Shown: one piece after another, positions 6,526 to 14,221 of the stretch | Position numbering within the stretch: position 1 is the stretch's first letter | How the letters are laid out: every line of letters begins with the position of its first letter | Assembly (NCBI GenBank): GCA_029212275.1 | Contig: JARGOI010000008.1 | Span: forward strand, 1-21,743 | Length of the DNA stretch: 21,743 nt | Source: Thalassolituus sp. | GTDB taxonomy: Bacteria > Pseudomonadota > Gammaproteobacteria > Pseudomonadales > Oceanobacteraceae | Reading direction: 5' to 3' | Translations under genes and position numbers: made by a program | The notes under the pieces: model-generated | Databases searched by the model: none | Told to the model about the DNA's origin: nothing | Seen by the model: only the letters and a program-made list of their open reading frames with translations

Positions 6526-9285
6526 ATGTCGATATCAGAGCTCAGTAAAGACAGTCTCAACACGCTATCCAGTTTCGAAGCTGGCGGTAAAACCTACCAT
6601 TATTACAGCCTGCCCAAAGCCGCAGAAACTTTGGGCGATCTGAGTCAGCTGCCCTTTTCTCTCAAAGTACTTACCGAAAATTTGCTGCGCAACGAAGACG
6701 GCTCTACAGTTGAGCGCAAGCACATTGATGCCATGGCGCAATGGCTAAACGAGCGCACGTCGGACACCGAAATTCAGTTCCGCCCTGCACGTGTTCTCAT
6801 GCAAGATTTTACTGGTGTACCTGGCGTAGTGGATTTGGCTGCTATGCGAGCTGCGGTCGAAGCGGCGGGCAAAGATCCCGCCATGATCAACCCACTGTCG
6901 CCGGTCGATCTAGTGATCGACCACTCTGTGATGGTCGATAATTTTGGCGATGCTTCAGCATTTAAAGACAACGTCGCCATCGAGATGGAGCGCAATTTAG
7001 AGCGTTACGAGTTTTTGCGCTGGGGACAACATGCGTTTGATAACTTCCGCGTCGTGCCACCCGGTACCGGCATCTGTCACCAAGTAAACCTTGAATACCT
7101 CGGGAAAACGGTCTGGCACAAAGAAAGCGACGGCAAAACCTTCGCTTACCCTGACACATTGGTTGGCACCGACTCCCACACCACCATGATCAACGGCCTC
7201 GGTATTCTTGGTTGGGGCGTGGGTGGCATTGAGGCCGAAGCCGCGATGCTGGGCCAGCCTGTATCCATGCTAATTCCAGAAGTGGTTGGTTTTAAGGTAA
7301 GCGGCAAGCTTAACGAAGGTATTACTGCCACCGACCTTGTGTTGACGGTCGTGGAAATGCTGCGCAAAAAAGGTGTGGTTGGCAAGTTCGTCGAATTTTA
7401 TGGTGATGGCCTAAAAGATATGCCGGTGGCTGACCGTGCAACCATTGCTAATATGGCACCTGAATACGGGGCGACCAGCGGGTTCTTCCCGGTGGACGAG
7501 CAAACAATTAAATACATGCGTTTAACTGGACGCGAAGAAAGCCAGCTGGAGCTGATCGAAGCATACGCAAAAGCTCAAGGTCTGTGGCGTGAGCCTGGCC
7601 ATGAGCCCATATATACGGACACACTCGAACTCGACATGGGCGAAGTAGAAGCAAGTTTGGCCGGTCCTAAGCGTCCACAAGACCGGGTGGGTCTGAAAGA
7701 TATGAAGGCGTCGTTTGAGTTATTAATGGAAACCGCCGAAGGCCCTGCGCAAACCCAGCAAACCAAGCTCGATTCCGAAGGTGGCCAAACCGCCGTGGGG
7801 ATCCACGCAAGCTATGAACACCAATCCAGTCAGCCACTCGAAATAAACGGGATAAAGTCCCGTTTAAATCCTGGTGCTGTGGTGATCGCCGCGATCACCT
7901 CCTGCACCAATACATCCAATCCAAGCGTAATGATGGCTGCTGGATTACTAGCCCAAAAAGCCGTCGCAAAAGGCTTAAAAACTCAGCCTTGGGTAAAAAC
8001 TTCGCTGGCACCGGGTTCAAAAGTAGTGACCGAATATCTGAAAGTTGCTGGGCTAGATACAGAGCTTAATGCGCTGGGGTTCAACCTTGTTGGTTATGGT
8101 TGCACCACCTGTATTGGAAACTCTGGGCCATTGCCCGTAGAAGTCGAAAAGGCCGTTACTGACGGCGACATGACTGTGGCATCCGTGCTCTCTGGTAATC
8201 GTAACTTCGAAGGCCGCGTGCATCCGCAGGTAAAAACTAACTGGCTGGCATCCCCACCACTCGTTGTGGCTTACGCACTAGCGGGTAACGTTCGCATAGA
8301 CCTAACCAAAGAACCTTTAGGCATTGGTTCAGATGGCGAGCCGGTGTACCTGAAAGACTTATGGCCAACTCAGCAAGAAATTGCCGATGCCGTCGAAAAA
8401 GTTAAAACCGACATGTTCCGCAAAGAATATGGTGCAGTATTCGATGGCGATGCCATTTGGCAGGACATCGAATTCCCGAAAAGCAAAGTCTACAAATGGA
8501 CCGATGACTCCACGTATATTCAACATCCGCCCTTCTTTAAAGGCATGAGCGAAGAGCCAGAGGCGATAAGCGACATTAAAAATGCCAATATTCTTGCCTT
8601 ACTGGGCGACTCGGTCACTACCGACCATATCTCACCAGCAGGCTCCTTCAAGCCTGATAGCCCAGCGGGGAAATACCTGCAAGCGAACGGCGTCGATCCA
8701 AAAGACTTTAATTCCTATGGGTCTCGCCGCGGCAATCACGAAGTTATGATGCGCGGTACCTTCGCCAATGTACGAATTAAAAACGAAATGCTGGACGATG
8801 TTGAAGGTGGCTACACCCAGTTTGTACCGACTGGTGAGCAAATGGCTATTTACGATGCCGCAATGAAATACCAAGAGCAGAAAACGCCGTTAGTCGTCAT
8901 TGCCGGTAAAGAATACGGCACCGGCTCTAGTCGCGACTGGGCAGCCAAAGGTACTCGCCTGTTGGGTGTTAATGCCGTCGTGGCTGAATCTTATGAGCGG
9001 ATTCACCGTTCTAACCTGATTGGTATGGGCGTCATGCCGTTGCAGTTTCCTGAAGGCACAAATCGCAAAAGTCTAAAACTGACCGGTGAAGAAACCATCA
9101 GCATCGAAGGCCTGGCTGGTGAAATTACCACTGGGCAAACCCTAACAATGACCATCAACTACAAAGATGGCTCAACCAAAACTTGCGACCTAACATCACG
9201 GATTGATACCGCGAATGAAGCTGTGTATTTCAAACACGGTGGTATTTTGCATTATGTGGTTAGGGAAATGCTGAAAACGGCTTAG
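6526..9285 (+). CDS. acnA: Aconitate hydratase AcnA
   Basis: A 919-aa monomeric [4Fe-4S] aconitase of the AcnA/IRP1 type, interconverting citrate and isocitrate in the TCA and glyoxylate cycles. An AAGGAG ribosome-binding site at 6513-6518, 7 nt before the ATG, fixes the start. Visible motifs are IDHSV, GTDSHTTMINGLG, the cluster cysteines Cys460 (ITSCTNTSNPS), Cys526 and Cys529 (GYGCTTCIGNSGP), SGNRNFEGR, GDSVTTDHISPAG, GSRRGNHEVMMRGTFANVR and the C-terminal YGTGSSRDWAAKG. Domain order is the usual domains 1-3, linker, then swivel domain 4. The protein is slightly longer than E. coli AcnA (about 890 aa), and a Gln/Ser-rich stretch around residues 404-435 is likely insert sequence. It is a single-gene unit with its own terminator. 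No methylcitrate-cycle genes are adjacent, so a dedicated 2-methylcitrate role is not suggested. Confidence 0.98.
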   Translation: MSISELSKDSLNTLSSFEAGGKTYHYYSLPKAAETLGDLSQLPFSLKVLTENLLRNEDGSTVERKHIDAMAQWLNERTSDTEIQFRPARVLMQDFTGVPGVVDLAAMRAAVEAAGKDPAMINPLSPVDLVIDHSVMVDNFGDASAFKDNVAIEMERNLERYEFLRWGQHAFDNFRVVPPGTGICHQVNLEYLGKTVWHKESDGKTFAYPDTLVGTDSHTTMINGLGILGWGVGGIEAEAAMLGQPVSMLIPEVVGFKVSGKLNEGITATDLVLTVVEMLRKKGVVGKFVEFYGDGLKDMPVADRATIANMAPEYGATSGFFPVDEQTIKYMRLTGREESQLELIEAYAKAQGLWREPGHEPIYTDTLELDMGEVEASLAGPKRPQDRVGLKDMKASFELLMETAEGPAQTQQTKLDSEGGQTAVGIHASYEHQSSQPLEINGIKSRLNPGAVVIAAITSCTNTSNPSVMMAAGLLAQKAVAKGLKTQPWVKTSLAPGSKVVTEYLKVAGLDTELNALGFNLVGYGCTTCIGNSGPLPVEVEKAVTDGDMTVASVLSGNRNFEGRVHPQVKTNWLASPPLVVAYALAGNVRIDLTKEPLGIGSDGEPVYLKDLWPTQQEIADAVEKVKTDMFRKEYGAVFDGDAIWQDIEFPKSKVYKWTDDSTYIQHPPFFKGMSEEPEAISDIKNANILALLGDSVTTDHISPAGSFKPDSPAGKYLQANGVDPKDFNSYGSRRGNHEVMMRGTFANVRIKNEMLDDVEGGYTQFVPTGEQMAIYDAAMKYQEQKTPLVVIAGKEYGTGSSRDWAAKGTRLLGVNAVVAESYERIHRSNLIGMGVMPLQFPEGTNRKSLKLTGEETISIEGLAGEITTGQTLTMTINYKDGSTKTCDLTSRIDTANEAVYFKHGGILHYVVREMLKTA

Positions 9286-9342
9286 ATAAGAGTGCTGTTT
9301 GAGGATGAGTGCAGTTTGAGCAGCCTCTAACCCAATAGTAGG

Positions 9343-9383
9343 GAATTAAAGCCCAGTGAGTTTTAACTTGCTGGGCTTTTTTC
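9343..9383 (+). terminator. Rho-independent terminator of acnA
   Basis: AAGCCCAG (9349-9356) pairs with CTGGGCTT (9371-9378). The stem extends inward through GT-wobble pairs to a TTTTAA loop and is followed by TTTTC. It lies about 60 nt after the acnA stop codon. Confidence 0.9.
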
Positions 9384-9635
9384 TAGGTAACACTTCAATC
9401 TCATCTTAGCGCTAGGTTTTAAAGACATTCAGCCTCTTTTTTGTATTTCGAATACCTAAAGCAAGATAGCCGTTTCTAGGCGTCATTCTGTCTTTGTTTG
9501 TTAGCTTTATTTATTGATAAATACCAACAAAAAGTCACTGTTATTGAAATTTAAGATACTTGATACAAAGGCTACAATAAATAATTTTTATTTTTTACCA
9601 ATAACCGACAACACCTCTATTACTTTCGACTCTTT

Positions 9636-9786
9636 GCCGGCGGGACGCCAGCGCTCCCAGGAAACCTCTTTAAATGATTAACTGCTTGTTAATTTGCACG
9701 TCTGAGAGTGCTTGCGCACTTAGAAAACATACAAAATGATAAACCACTTTTAAATTAGCACATCTGGGAGCGCAGGCGTCTCGCCT
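9636..9786. repeat. Dispersed imperfect palindromic repeat, copy B (both arms)
   Basis: The left arm at 9636-9660 and the right arm at 9764-9786 are reverse complements with about 3 mismatches over 25 nt. The interior (9673-9720) contains a decayed copy of the spacer and right arm (AATTTGCAC then GTCTGAGAGTG), so this copy looks like a nested or duplicated version of the element at 2759-2847. Confidence 0.8.
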
Positions 9787-9858
9787 ACTTGTAACAAGCA
9801 TCGCCAAGGGAGAATAACACCGCTAACTTGCATTTTTTCTAGAATGATGTGGGGGCAC

Positions 9859-9928
9859 TACGAAAACATACGCAAATGATAAATCGCTTTTTAATTTGCA
9901 CTTCTGGGAGCGCAGGCGTCTCGCCTGC
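9859..9928. repeat. Dispersed repeat, copy C (right half, direct duplication)
   Basis: A roughly 65-nt direct repeat of 9722-9786. Both share GAAAACATAC, an AAATGATAAA block, AATT(T/A)GCAC and the identical arm core CTGGGAGCGCAGGCGTCTCG. The left arm is absent, so this unit is a half element generated by tandem duplication or incomplete excision. Confidence 0.8.
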
Positions 9929-10040
9929 TTTTCAAAGCAATAGCACCCGATAGTTTCAACAATTATTGATAACAATCACTCACTAAATTACGGGAGAGAA
10001 TTAATGACACTCAAAATTGGACTAAATAGTTCTGATTTAA

Positions 10041-10439
10041 CTATCGATTAAATGCCTGAAAAATTAACGCCACAACAAGCAAAAAACCAGTGACATAAGT
10101 ACCTAAAGCGCCGACAAAACGCATAGGGTTCGGTTTTGCCATGCTAGCAGGCAAAAGGATTCCTGCTGCAAATAGATAACGACAAAATGTTGCCGCCACC
10201 ATAGTCCAGACTACCCAACTGGATTGCTCGACCTGCCCTAGTGCAAATATGAGAATAGCCAGCATTGGTACATACTCGATGGTATTGCCATGCGCTCGTT
10301 GAGCTTTATATAGACGGCTAGTAGGATCAACGTCTCCGCCGAAGACTGCTCCGCTTTTAGCGCGCGCCATCGAGACATTAAAGCCCAGAGCAAAAACAAG
10401 AAGCCCAAGAAGTGAAATACAAATTAGATAGACTGACAT
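10041..10439 (-). CDS. MAPEG family integral membrane protein
   Basis: A 132-aa protein with four predicted membrane helices (about 2-22, 56-70, 74-96 and 107-129). The family signature RAHGNTIEYVP is at residues 48-58 (Arg48, Asn52, Glu55, Pro58). MAPEG proteins include microsomal glutathione S-transferases and eicosanoid-metabolism enzymes. Bacterial members are mostly uncharacterised and may conjugate glutathione to hydrophobic electrophiles. The size is typical. It starts at ATG 10439 with a CAGAGA ribosome-binding site. It follows hsdR on the same strand after a 108-nt gap with no shared junction, so it is probably not part of the restriction operon. Confidence 0.88.
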   Translation of the reverse strand: MSVYLICISLLGLLVFALGFNVSMARAKSGAVFGGDVDPTSRLYKAQRAHGNTIEYVPMLAILIFALGQVEQSSWVVWTMVAATFCRYLFAAGILLPASMAKPNPMRFVGALGTYVTGFLLVVALIFQAFNR

Positions 10440-10483
10440 AGTAATTATCTCTGGTTAATTAATGAGCACAGCTCACCATTCAG

Positions 10484-10511
10484 ATGACTTCTATCAAAAG
10501 AAAAAAGTCAT
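10484..10511 (-). terminator. Hairpin downstream of hsdR (possible terminator)
   Basis: Perfect 7-bp arms ATGACTT / AAGTCAT with a 14-nt T/C-rich loop, located between the hsdR stop and the MAPEG gene. There is no terminal T-run on the minus strand, so termination is uncertain. Confidence 0.3.
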
Positions 10512-10547
10512 GTTTAATAATAATTTTTCGATGGAAATACACTCAAA

Positions 10548-13500
10548 TTAAACATTCCCACCTACACCCTTAAACTTCTCAATAAACGCCGAGACTTTCT
10601 GGAAGACGCTCTGCTTCTTGGTCAGGTACTGTGGATTCAACGGGCTCATCTTAGGCAAAATTGAATTAAGCTCTGTACCTGCATCGGTTGCATATTCTCG
10701 CTTCAGTGAATTGAGAATATACCGCTTAGCAGCCTCATCGTTCAGCTGTTCGGTTTCAATCAAATCAATGACTTCACGTTTTTGTTCAGCCCGAGCAAAG
10801 GTGTAAAAAGCATCAATAACGCTCGCCTTATCATTTAATTCATCCAGATTGGCCTGATGAATAAAATCGACCACCAACCCCTCTTTTGCACGGTTGCCAA
10901 GGCTAGAACGAATTAAACGACGAACTTCTTCTACCAGCGATGACTTATTCGTTACCTTTTTATGCTTTTCAAAAATCAGCTCAAGAATGTAATCCAAGTT
11001 GATTTCTTGCGATTTCAAAAGGTCAACTTCAAAGACCACGTCATCCCAATCAATACGTGATTCGGCATCTTGCTCTGCCTTGCGTTCTTTACGCTGCCAG
11101 TCTCGAATATCGTTATAAGTTGAGCGGTAATCTTGAATTTTGCGTTCAGGCAATACCTTCACCGTCTGCAATGCAGCTAGATCATCGTCACTCAGGTAGT
11201 GCAATTCCTTAAAAGCTGCTACGGCTTCTGCGTCGCTAATATCGACTTTCTGCAAAGCTTTTAATGCCGCAAATTCGTCGTAGTTCTGCAGTACGTTCTC
11301 AACACGTAGGTACTCACCAAACAACTTGGTGAAGGCCTTTTTATCAGCTTCAGTTTCAATCGCTGCAGGATCAGAAAATTGTTGTTCAAGTTCAGCGACA
11401 ACTTCAACAAAACCTCGCTTGGCTTCACCACTGGCAATGTCCTTGAAGCCTTCCATGTATTCTTTATAGCTCTTCTCCAAAACCACATTGCGGGTATTTT
11501 TATCGCCAAAGAGCGTAATGGCATCCACGGTGGCCTGTTCCAGATCACGGAAGGTCACGATATTGCCAAACGCTTTCGTCGCATCGTAAATGCGGTTAGT
11601 ACGAGAATACGCCTGTATAAGGCCGTGGTAACGTAGATTCTTATCCACAAACAGAGTATTCAGAGCTGGGGCATCAAATCCAGTTAAGAACATACCCACC
11701 ACGATTAGCAGGTCGATATCCTGATTTTTTACTCGCTGCGCAAGATCGCGATAATAATCCTGAAAGCCCTTGGCATCGATGCCATAGTTGCTCCTGAACA
11801 TAGTATTGTAATCGCCAATCGCAGCCGTCAGAAACTCCTTGGCGGTGGAATTCATTGCTGAAACATCAAAACTTTCATCGGCGATATCCCCCACCGCGCC
11901 CTGTTCTTCGTTTGCGGCAAATGAAAATATCGTAGCGACTTTCAGAGGCTTCTCGGCCTCTTTTTGCAACTCATTCAAAGTCTCGTAATAGTACTTGGCT
12001 GCTTCTACGCTACTCACCGCAAGCATGGCATTAAAACCAGAGCGGCCAATAGAACCACCCGCCAGCTTACGATGCGTCTTCTGGTGGAAGTTATTCAGAA
12101 TATATTGCGAAATTTCGCGGATACGTTCGGGGTGCAGTAAGGCTTTGCGATTGTCTGCAGCACTGAGTTTTGCTTCATCTTTCTCGGTTTCTAGCTTCTT
12201 AAACTTCGCTCTAACGTTGTTGTAATCAACCTTAAATTTCAGCACCTTTTCATCACGAATGGCATCGGTGATCACGTAATGATGCAACTGCACCCCAAAG
12301 ACATCCCCTGTAGTTTCGGCACCTAGCGCATTCTCAGGAAAAATCGGCGTACCGGTAAAACCGAACTGATAATACTTTTTGAATTTCTTCTGAATATTTT
12401 TCTGCGCTTCACCAAACTGGCTGCGGTGACACTCATCAAAGATAAACACCACCTGCTGGTGATACACCGGCAAGTCACCGTCACCTTTGATCAAATTGTT
12501 CAGCTTCTGAATAGTGGTAACGATAATTTTGTTATCGTCTTTTTCCAGATTTTGCTTAAGCCCCGCGGTGCTATTTGAACCGTTGACACTGTCTGGCGAG
12601 AAACGCTGGTATTCCTTCATGGTCTGGTAATCGAGGTCTTTACGGTCAACCACGAAAAAAACCTTATCAACAAACTCCAGCTCAGTAGCGAGTCGTGCCG
12701 CCTTAAAACTCGTCAATGTTTTACCTGAGCCAGTGGTGTGCCAGATAAAACCGCCGCTCTCTTTACTGCTACAAATTTTCGACTGATACGAGCTGTTAAT
12801 CTTACGTAAAATACGCTCAGCGGCGGCAATCTGGTAAGGGCGCATCACCAGCAAAGTATTATTGATATCAAATACCGAATAATGCAGTAACACTTTTAAT
12901 AAGGTGTCTTTTTGAAAAAAGGTCGCGGTAAAGTCTTTTAAATCTTTAATCAGAGTGTTGTCCGACTGAGCCCAATTCATGGTGAAGTCGAAACTGTTTT
13001 TATTGCGCTGGGTCGTATTAGCAAAATACCGGCTATCAGTACCGTTAGAAATCACAAACAACTGCAAATACTTAAACAACGAGTTTTCGCTATTAAAGCT
13101 CTCTTTGCTGTAACGATGCACCTGATTAAACGCCTCACGAATGGCAACACCGCGACGCTTTAGCTCAACCTGTAACAAGGGCAAGCCATTCACCAGAATC
13201 GTGACGTCGTAACGGTTAGCGTGGCTGCCAGTTTGCTCAAACTGGCGAGTCACCTGAACCTTGTTGCGGGCAATGATTTTTTTATCGAATAGGTAAATAT
13301 TCTGGATATGGCCGTCGTCGAAGACAAAGTCATGAATGTAGTTATCGTGAACCTTGCGGGTTTTATCAATAACATTGTCGCCCGGCCTGTCCAGATACTC
13401 CTCTACAAAGCGTAGCCACTCGGCATCGGTAAAGGTCATACGATTTAGTGTCTGCAACTGCTCACGCACGTTAGTAAGTAACTTCTCTGGCGTGGTCAAC

Positions 13501-13658
13501 CCCGGCACATACTCATACCCCTGATGCTGTAAATCCTGAATCAGATCGCGCTCTAAATCACCTTCGCTCTGATAGGTCTCTTTCACCTCCCAGCGCCTAA
13601 CGTACTTATCCAGTACGATCAGGTTATTGGATTCGGCAATAGGGGTGTACTGGGTCAT
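10548..13658 (-). CDS. hsdR: Type IC restriction endonuclease subunit R (HsdR)
   Basis: A 1036-aa motor/nuclease subunit, almost the length of EcoR124I HsdR (1038). The N-terminal PD-(D/E)xK nuclease has Asp151, Glu165 and Lys167 (VELKRRG), the QxxxY motif Gln179/Tyr183 and Lys220. The SF2 helicase motor has Walker A HTTGSGKT (307-314, Lys313), DECH (408-411), TGTP (435-438), and further on GMFLTGFDAP and a helicase motif VI QAYSRTNR. The C-terminal helical region would dock on the methyltransferase. These residues carry the same numbers as in EcoR124I as I recall them, which is strong evidence for the type IC family. With HsdM2S it translocates unmodified DNA using ATP and cleaves at a distance. 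The ATG overlaps the stop of the upstream Bro-N remnant (ATGA), so translation is coupled. The frame is intact and apparently functional. Confidence 0.97.
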   Translation of the reverse strand: MTQYTPIAESNNLIVLDKYVRRWEVKETYQSEGDLERDLIQDLQHQGYEYVPGLTTPEKLLTNVREQLQTLNRMTFTDAEWLRFVEEYLDRPGDNVIDKTRKVHDNYIHDFVFDDGHIQNIYLFDKKIIARNKVQVTRQFEQTGSHANRYDVTILVNGLPLLQVELKRRGVAIREAFNQVHRYSKESFNSENSLFKYLQLFVISNGTDSRYFANTTQRNKNSFDFTMNWAQSDNTLIKDLKDFTATFFQKDTLLKVLLHYSVFDINNTLLVMRPYQIAAAERILRKINSSYQSKICSSKESGGFIWHTTGSGKTLTSFKAARLATELEFVDKVFFVVDRKDLDYQTMKEYQRFSPDSVNGSNSTAGLKQNLEKDDNKIIVTTIQKLNNLIKGDGDLPVYHQQVVFIFDECHRSQFGEAQKNIQKKFKKYYQFGFTGTPIFPENALGAETTGDVFGVQLHHYVITDAIRDEKVLKFKVDYNNVRAKFKKLETEKDEAKLSAADNRKALLHPERIREISQYILNNFHQKTHRKLAGGSIGRSGFNAMLAVSSVEAAKYYYETLNELQKEAEKPLKVATIFSFAANEEQGAVGDIADESFDVSAMNSTAKEFLTAAIGDYNTMFRSNYGIDAKGFQDYYRDLAQRVKNQDIDLLIVVGMFLTGFDAPALNTLFVDKNLRYHGLIQAYSRTNRIYDATKAFGNIVTFRDLEQATVDAITLFGDKNTRNVVLEKSYKEYMEGFKDIASGEAKRGFVEVVAELEQQFSDPAAIETEADKKAFTKLFGEYLRVENVLQNYDEFAALKALQKVDISDAEAVAAFKELHYLSDDDLAALQTVKVLPERKIQDYRSTYNDIRDWQRKERKAEQDAESRIDWDDVVFEVDLLKSQEINLDYILELIFEKHKKVTNKSSLVEEVRRLIRSSLGNRAKEGLVVDFIHQANLDELNDKASVIDAFYTFARAEQKREVIDLIETEQLNDEAAKRYILNSLKREYATDAGTELNSILPKMSPLNPQYLTKKQSVFQKVSAFIEKFKGVGGNV

Positions 13659-13945
13659 TTTTCAGCATCCTTACTTTGCAGTTGTAACTGTTTTGCGTTT
13701 TGGTCGCTAACCACTTTTTTTCCAGTTTCCGTTGGCATGGCTACCTTGGGACAATTTGTCCCTATGTACTCGCCAAGTATGTCATCACGCTTGCGTAGCT
13801 TTTTCAAATAGTCAGTAGGATTTGCACTATCAGTGAGAGCGGCCACCACATCCACCACAGAGAAGAACCAATCTTCTTGCTCGTCATCCCAGTGGCTACG
13901 AATGCTCTTGTCCTTAAACAGCACAACCTTAGTAGGTTTTGACAT
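13655..13945 (-). pseudogene. Bro-N domain (phage antirepressor-like) gene with internal deletion
   Basis: A 96-aa frame from ATG 13945 (GGAG 8-10 nt upstream). Residues 1-70 (KVVLFKDKSIRSHWDDEQ, then EDWFFSVVDVVAALTDS and DYLKKLRKRD) match the N-terminal Bro-N domain found in phage antirepressors and in DNA-binding genes linked to hsd loci. In full-length relatives this is followed by an IQSIPSPKAEPF block and a long helical region. Here the sequence jumps directly to TETGKKVVSDQNAKQL, which resembles the C-terminal tail of the same family. The central part, of the order of 150-200 residues, appears deleted in frame. The stop overlaps the hsdR start (ATGA), so its remaining purpose may be only translational coupling. 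A small functional regulator cannot be excluded. Confidence 0.7.
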
Positions 13946-14218
13946 CCCAATTCTCCACGGCGCTCCGCCCAGTGGTATGTTCCAAAATGGAACATACCAC
14001 TTCTTCTTGTAGTTCATTGCTTTCGAAGATATTTTTCAGATGTTTGGTTATGGCTGGGCGTTGTACACCAAACAGCTCCGCTATGCGCTCCTGAGTCAGC
14101 CAGATGGTCTCATTACTGAGTAGTACCTCCACTTTAATGGCGCCATTAGGCGCGGTGTAGAGCAGAAACTCGGTGGTTTGATCTGCAGGCTCAGATTGGA
14201 CTTTATGTAATCAACCAT
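13929..14218 (-). pseudogene. RhuM family (Fic/DOC-like, virulence RhuM) fragment with 5' frameshift and 3' truncation
   Basis: The frame around 14180-13985 encodes EFLLYTAPNGAIKVEVLLSN, then ETIWLTQERIAELFGVQ, AITKHLKNIFESNELQEE and VVCSILEHTT. This is the very conserved N-terminus of RhuM proteins, with a helix-turn-helix-like segment. The family usually exceeds 300 aa. The likely original ATG is at 14218, a few nt after the prrC stop, but that frame is shifted relative to the RhuM frame (a stop TGA occurs early in the RhuM frame), so an indel lies near 14185-14210. After LEHTT the similarity ends and a short non-family tail (GRSAVENWDVKTY) overlaps the start of the Bro-N remnant. I read this as a dead gene. 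A 67-aa product from ATG 14132 is possible. Confidence 0.75.
13971..14001. repeat. Perfect 14-bp inverted repeat with AAA loop
   Basis: AGTGGTATGTTCCA / TGGAACATACCACT flanking AAA. On the minus strand it encodes VVCSILEHTT of the RhuM fragment and lies exactly where family similarity stops, directly before the Bro-N remnant. It may therefore mark the rearrangement junction. Confidence 0.9.
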
Positions 14219-14221
14219 TTT

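Larger units (their letters stand above)
9286..10040. other. Long gene-free stretch carrying the acnA terminator and a repeat cluster
   Basis: 755 nt without a credible gene. After the acnA terminator comes AT-rich sequence (9384-9630), then three or more partial copies of the dispersed repeat (9636-9928). At 10004 an ATG with a good GGGAG Shine-Dalgarno (9992-9996) opens only 15 codons and then overlaps the end of the convergent MAPEG gene. It may be the stump of a lost gene. Confidence 0.6.

Noticed and set aside
9636..9928. Repeats considered as a CRISPR array
   Set aside because: The repeats are inverted and directly duplicated with homologous spacers, not regularly spaced unique spacers, and no cas genes are present.
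9400..10550. Possible left attachment site duplicating the tRNA-Ser 3' end
   Set aside because: I found no stretch matching the T-arm/acceptor end of the tRNA here and no integrase gene in the window.
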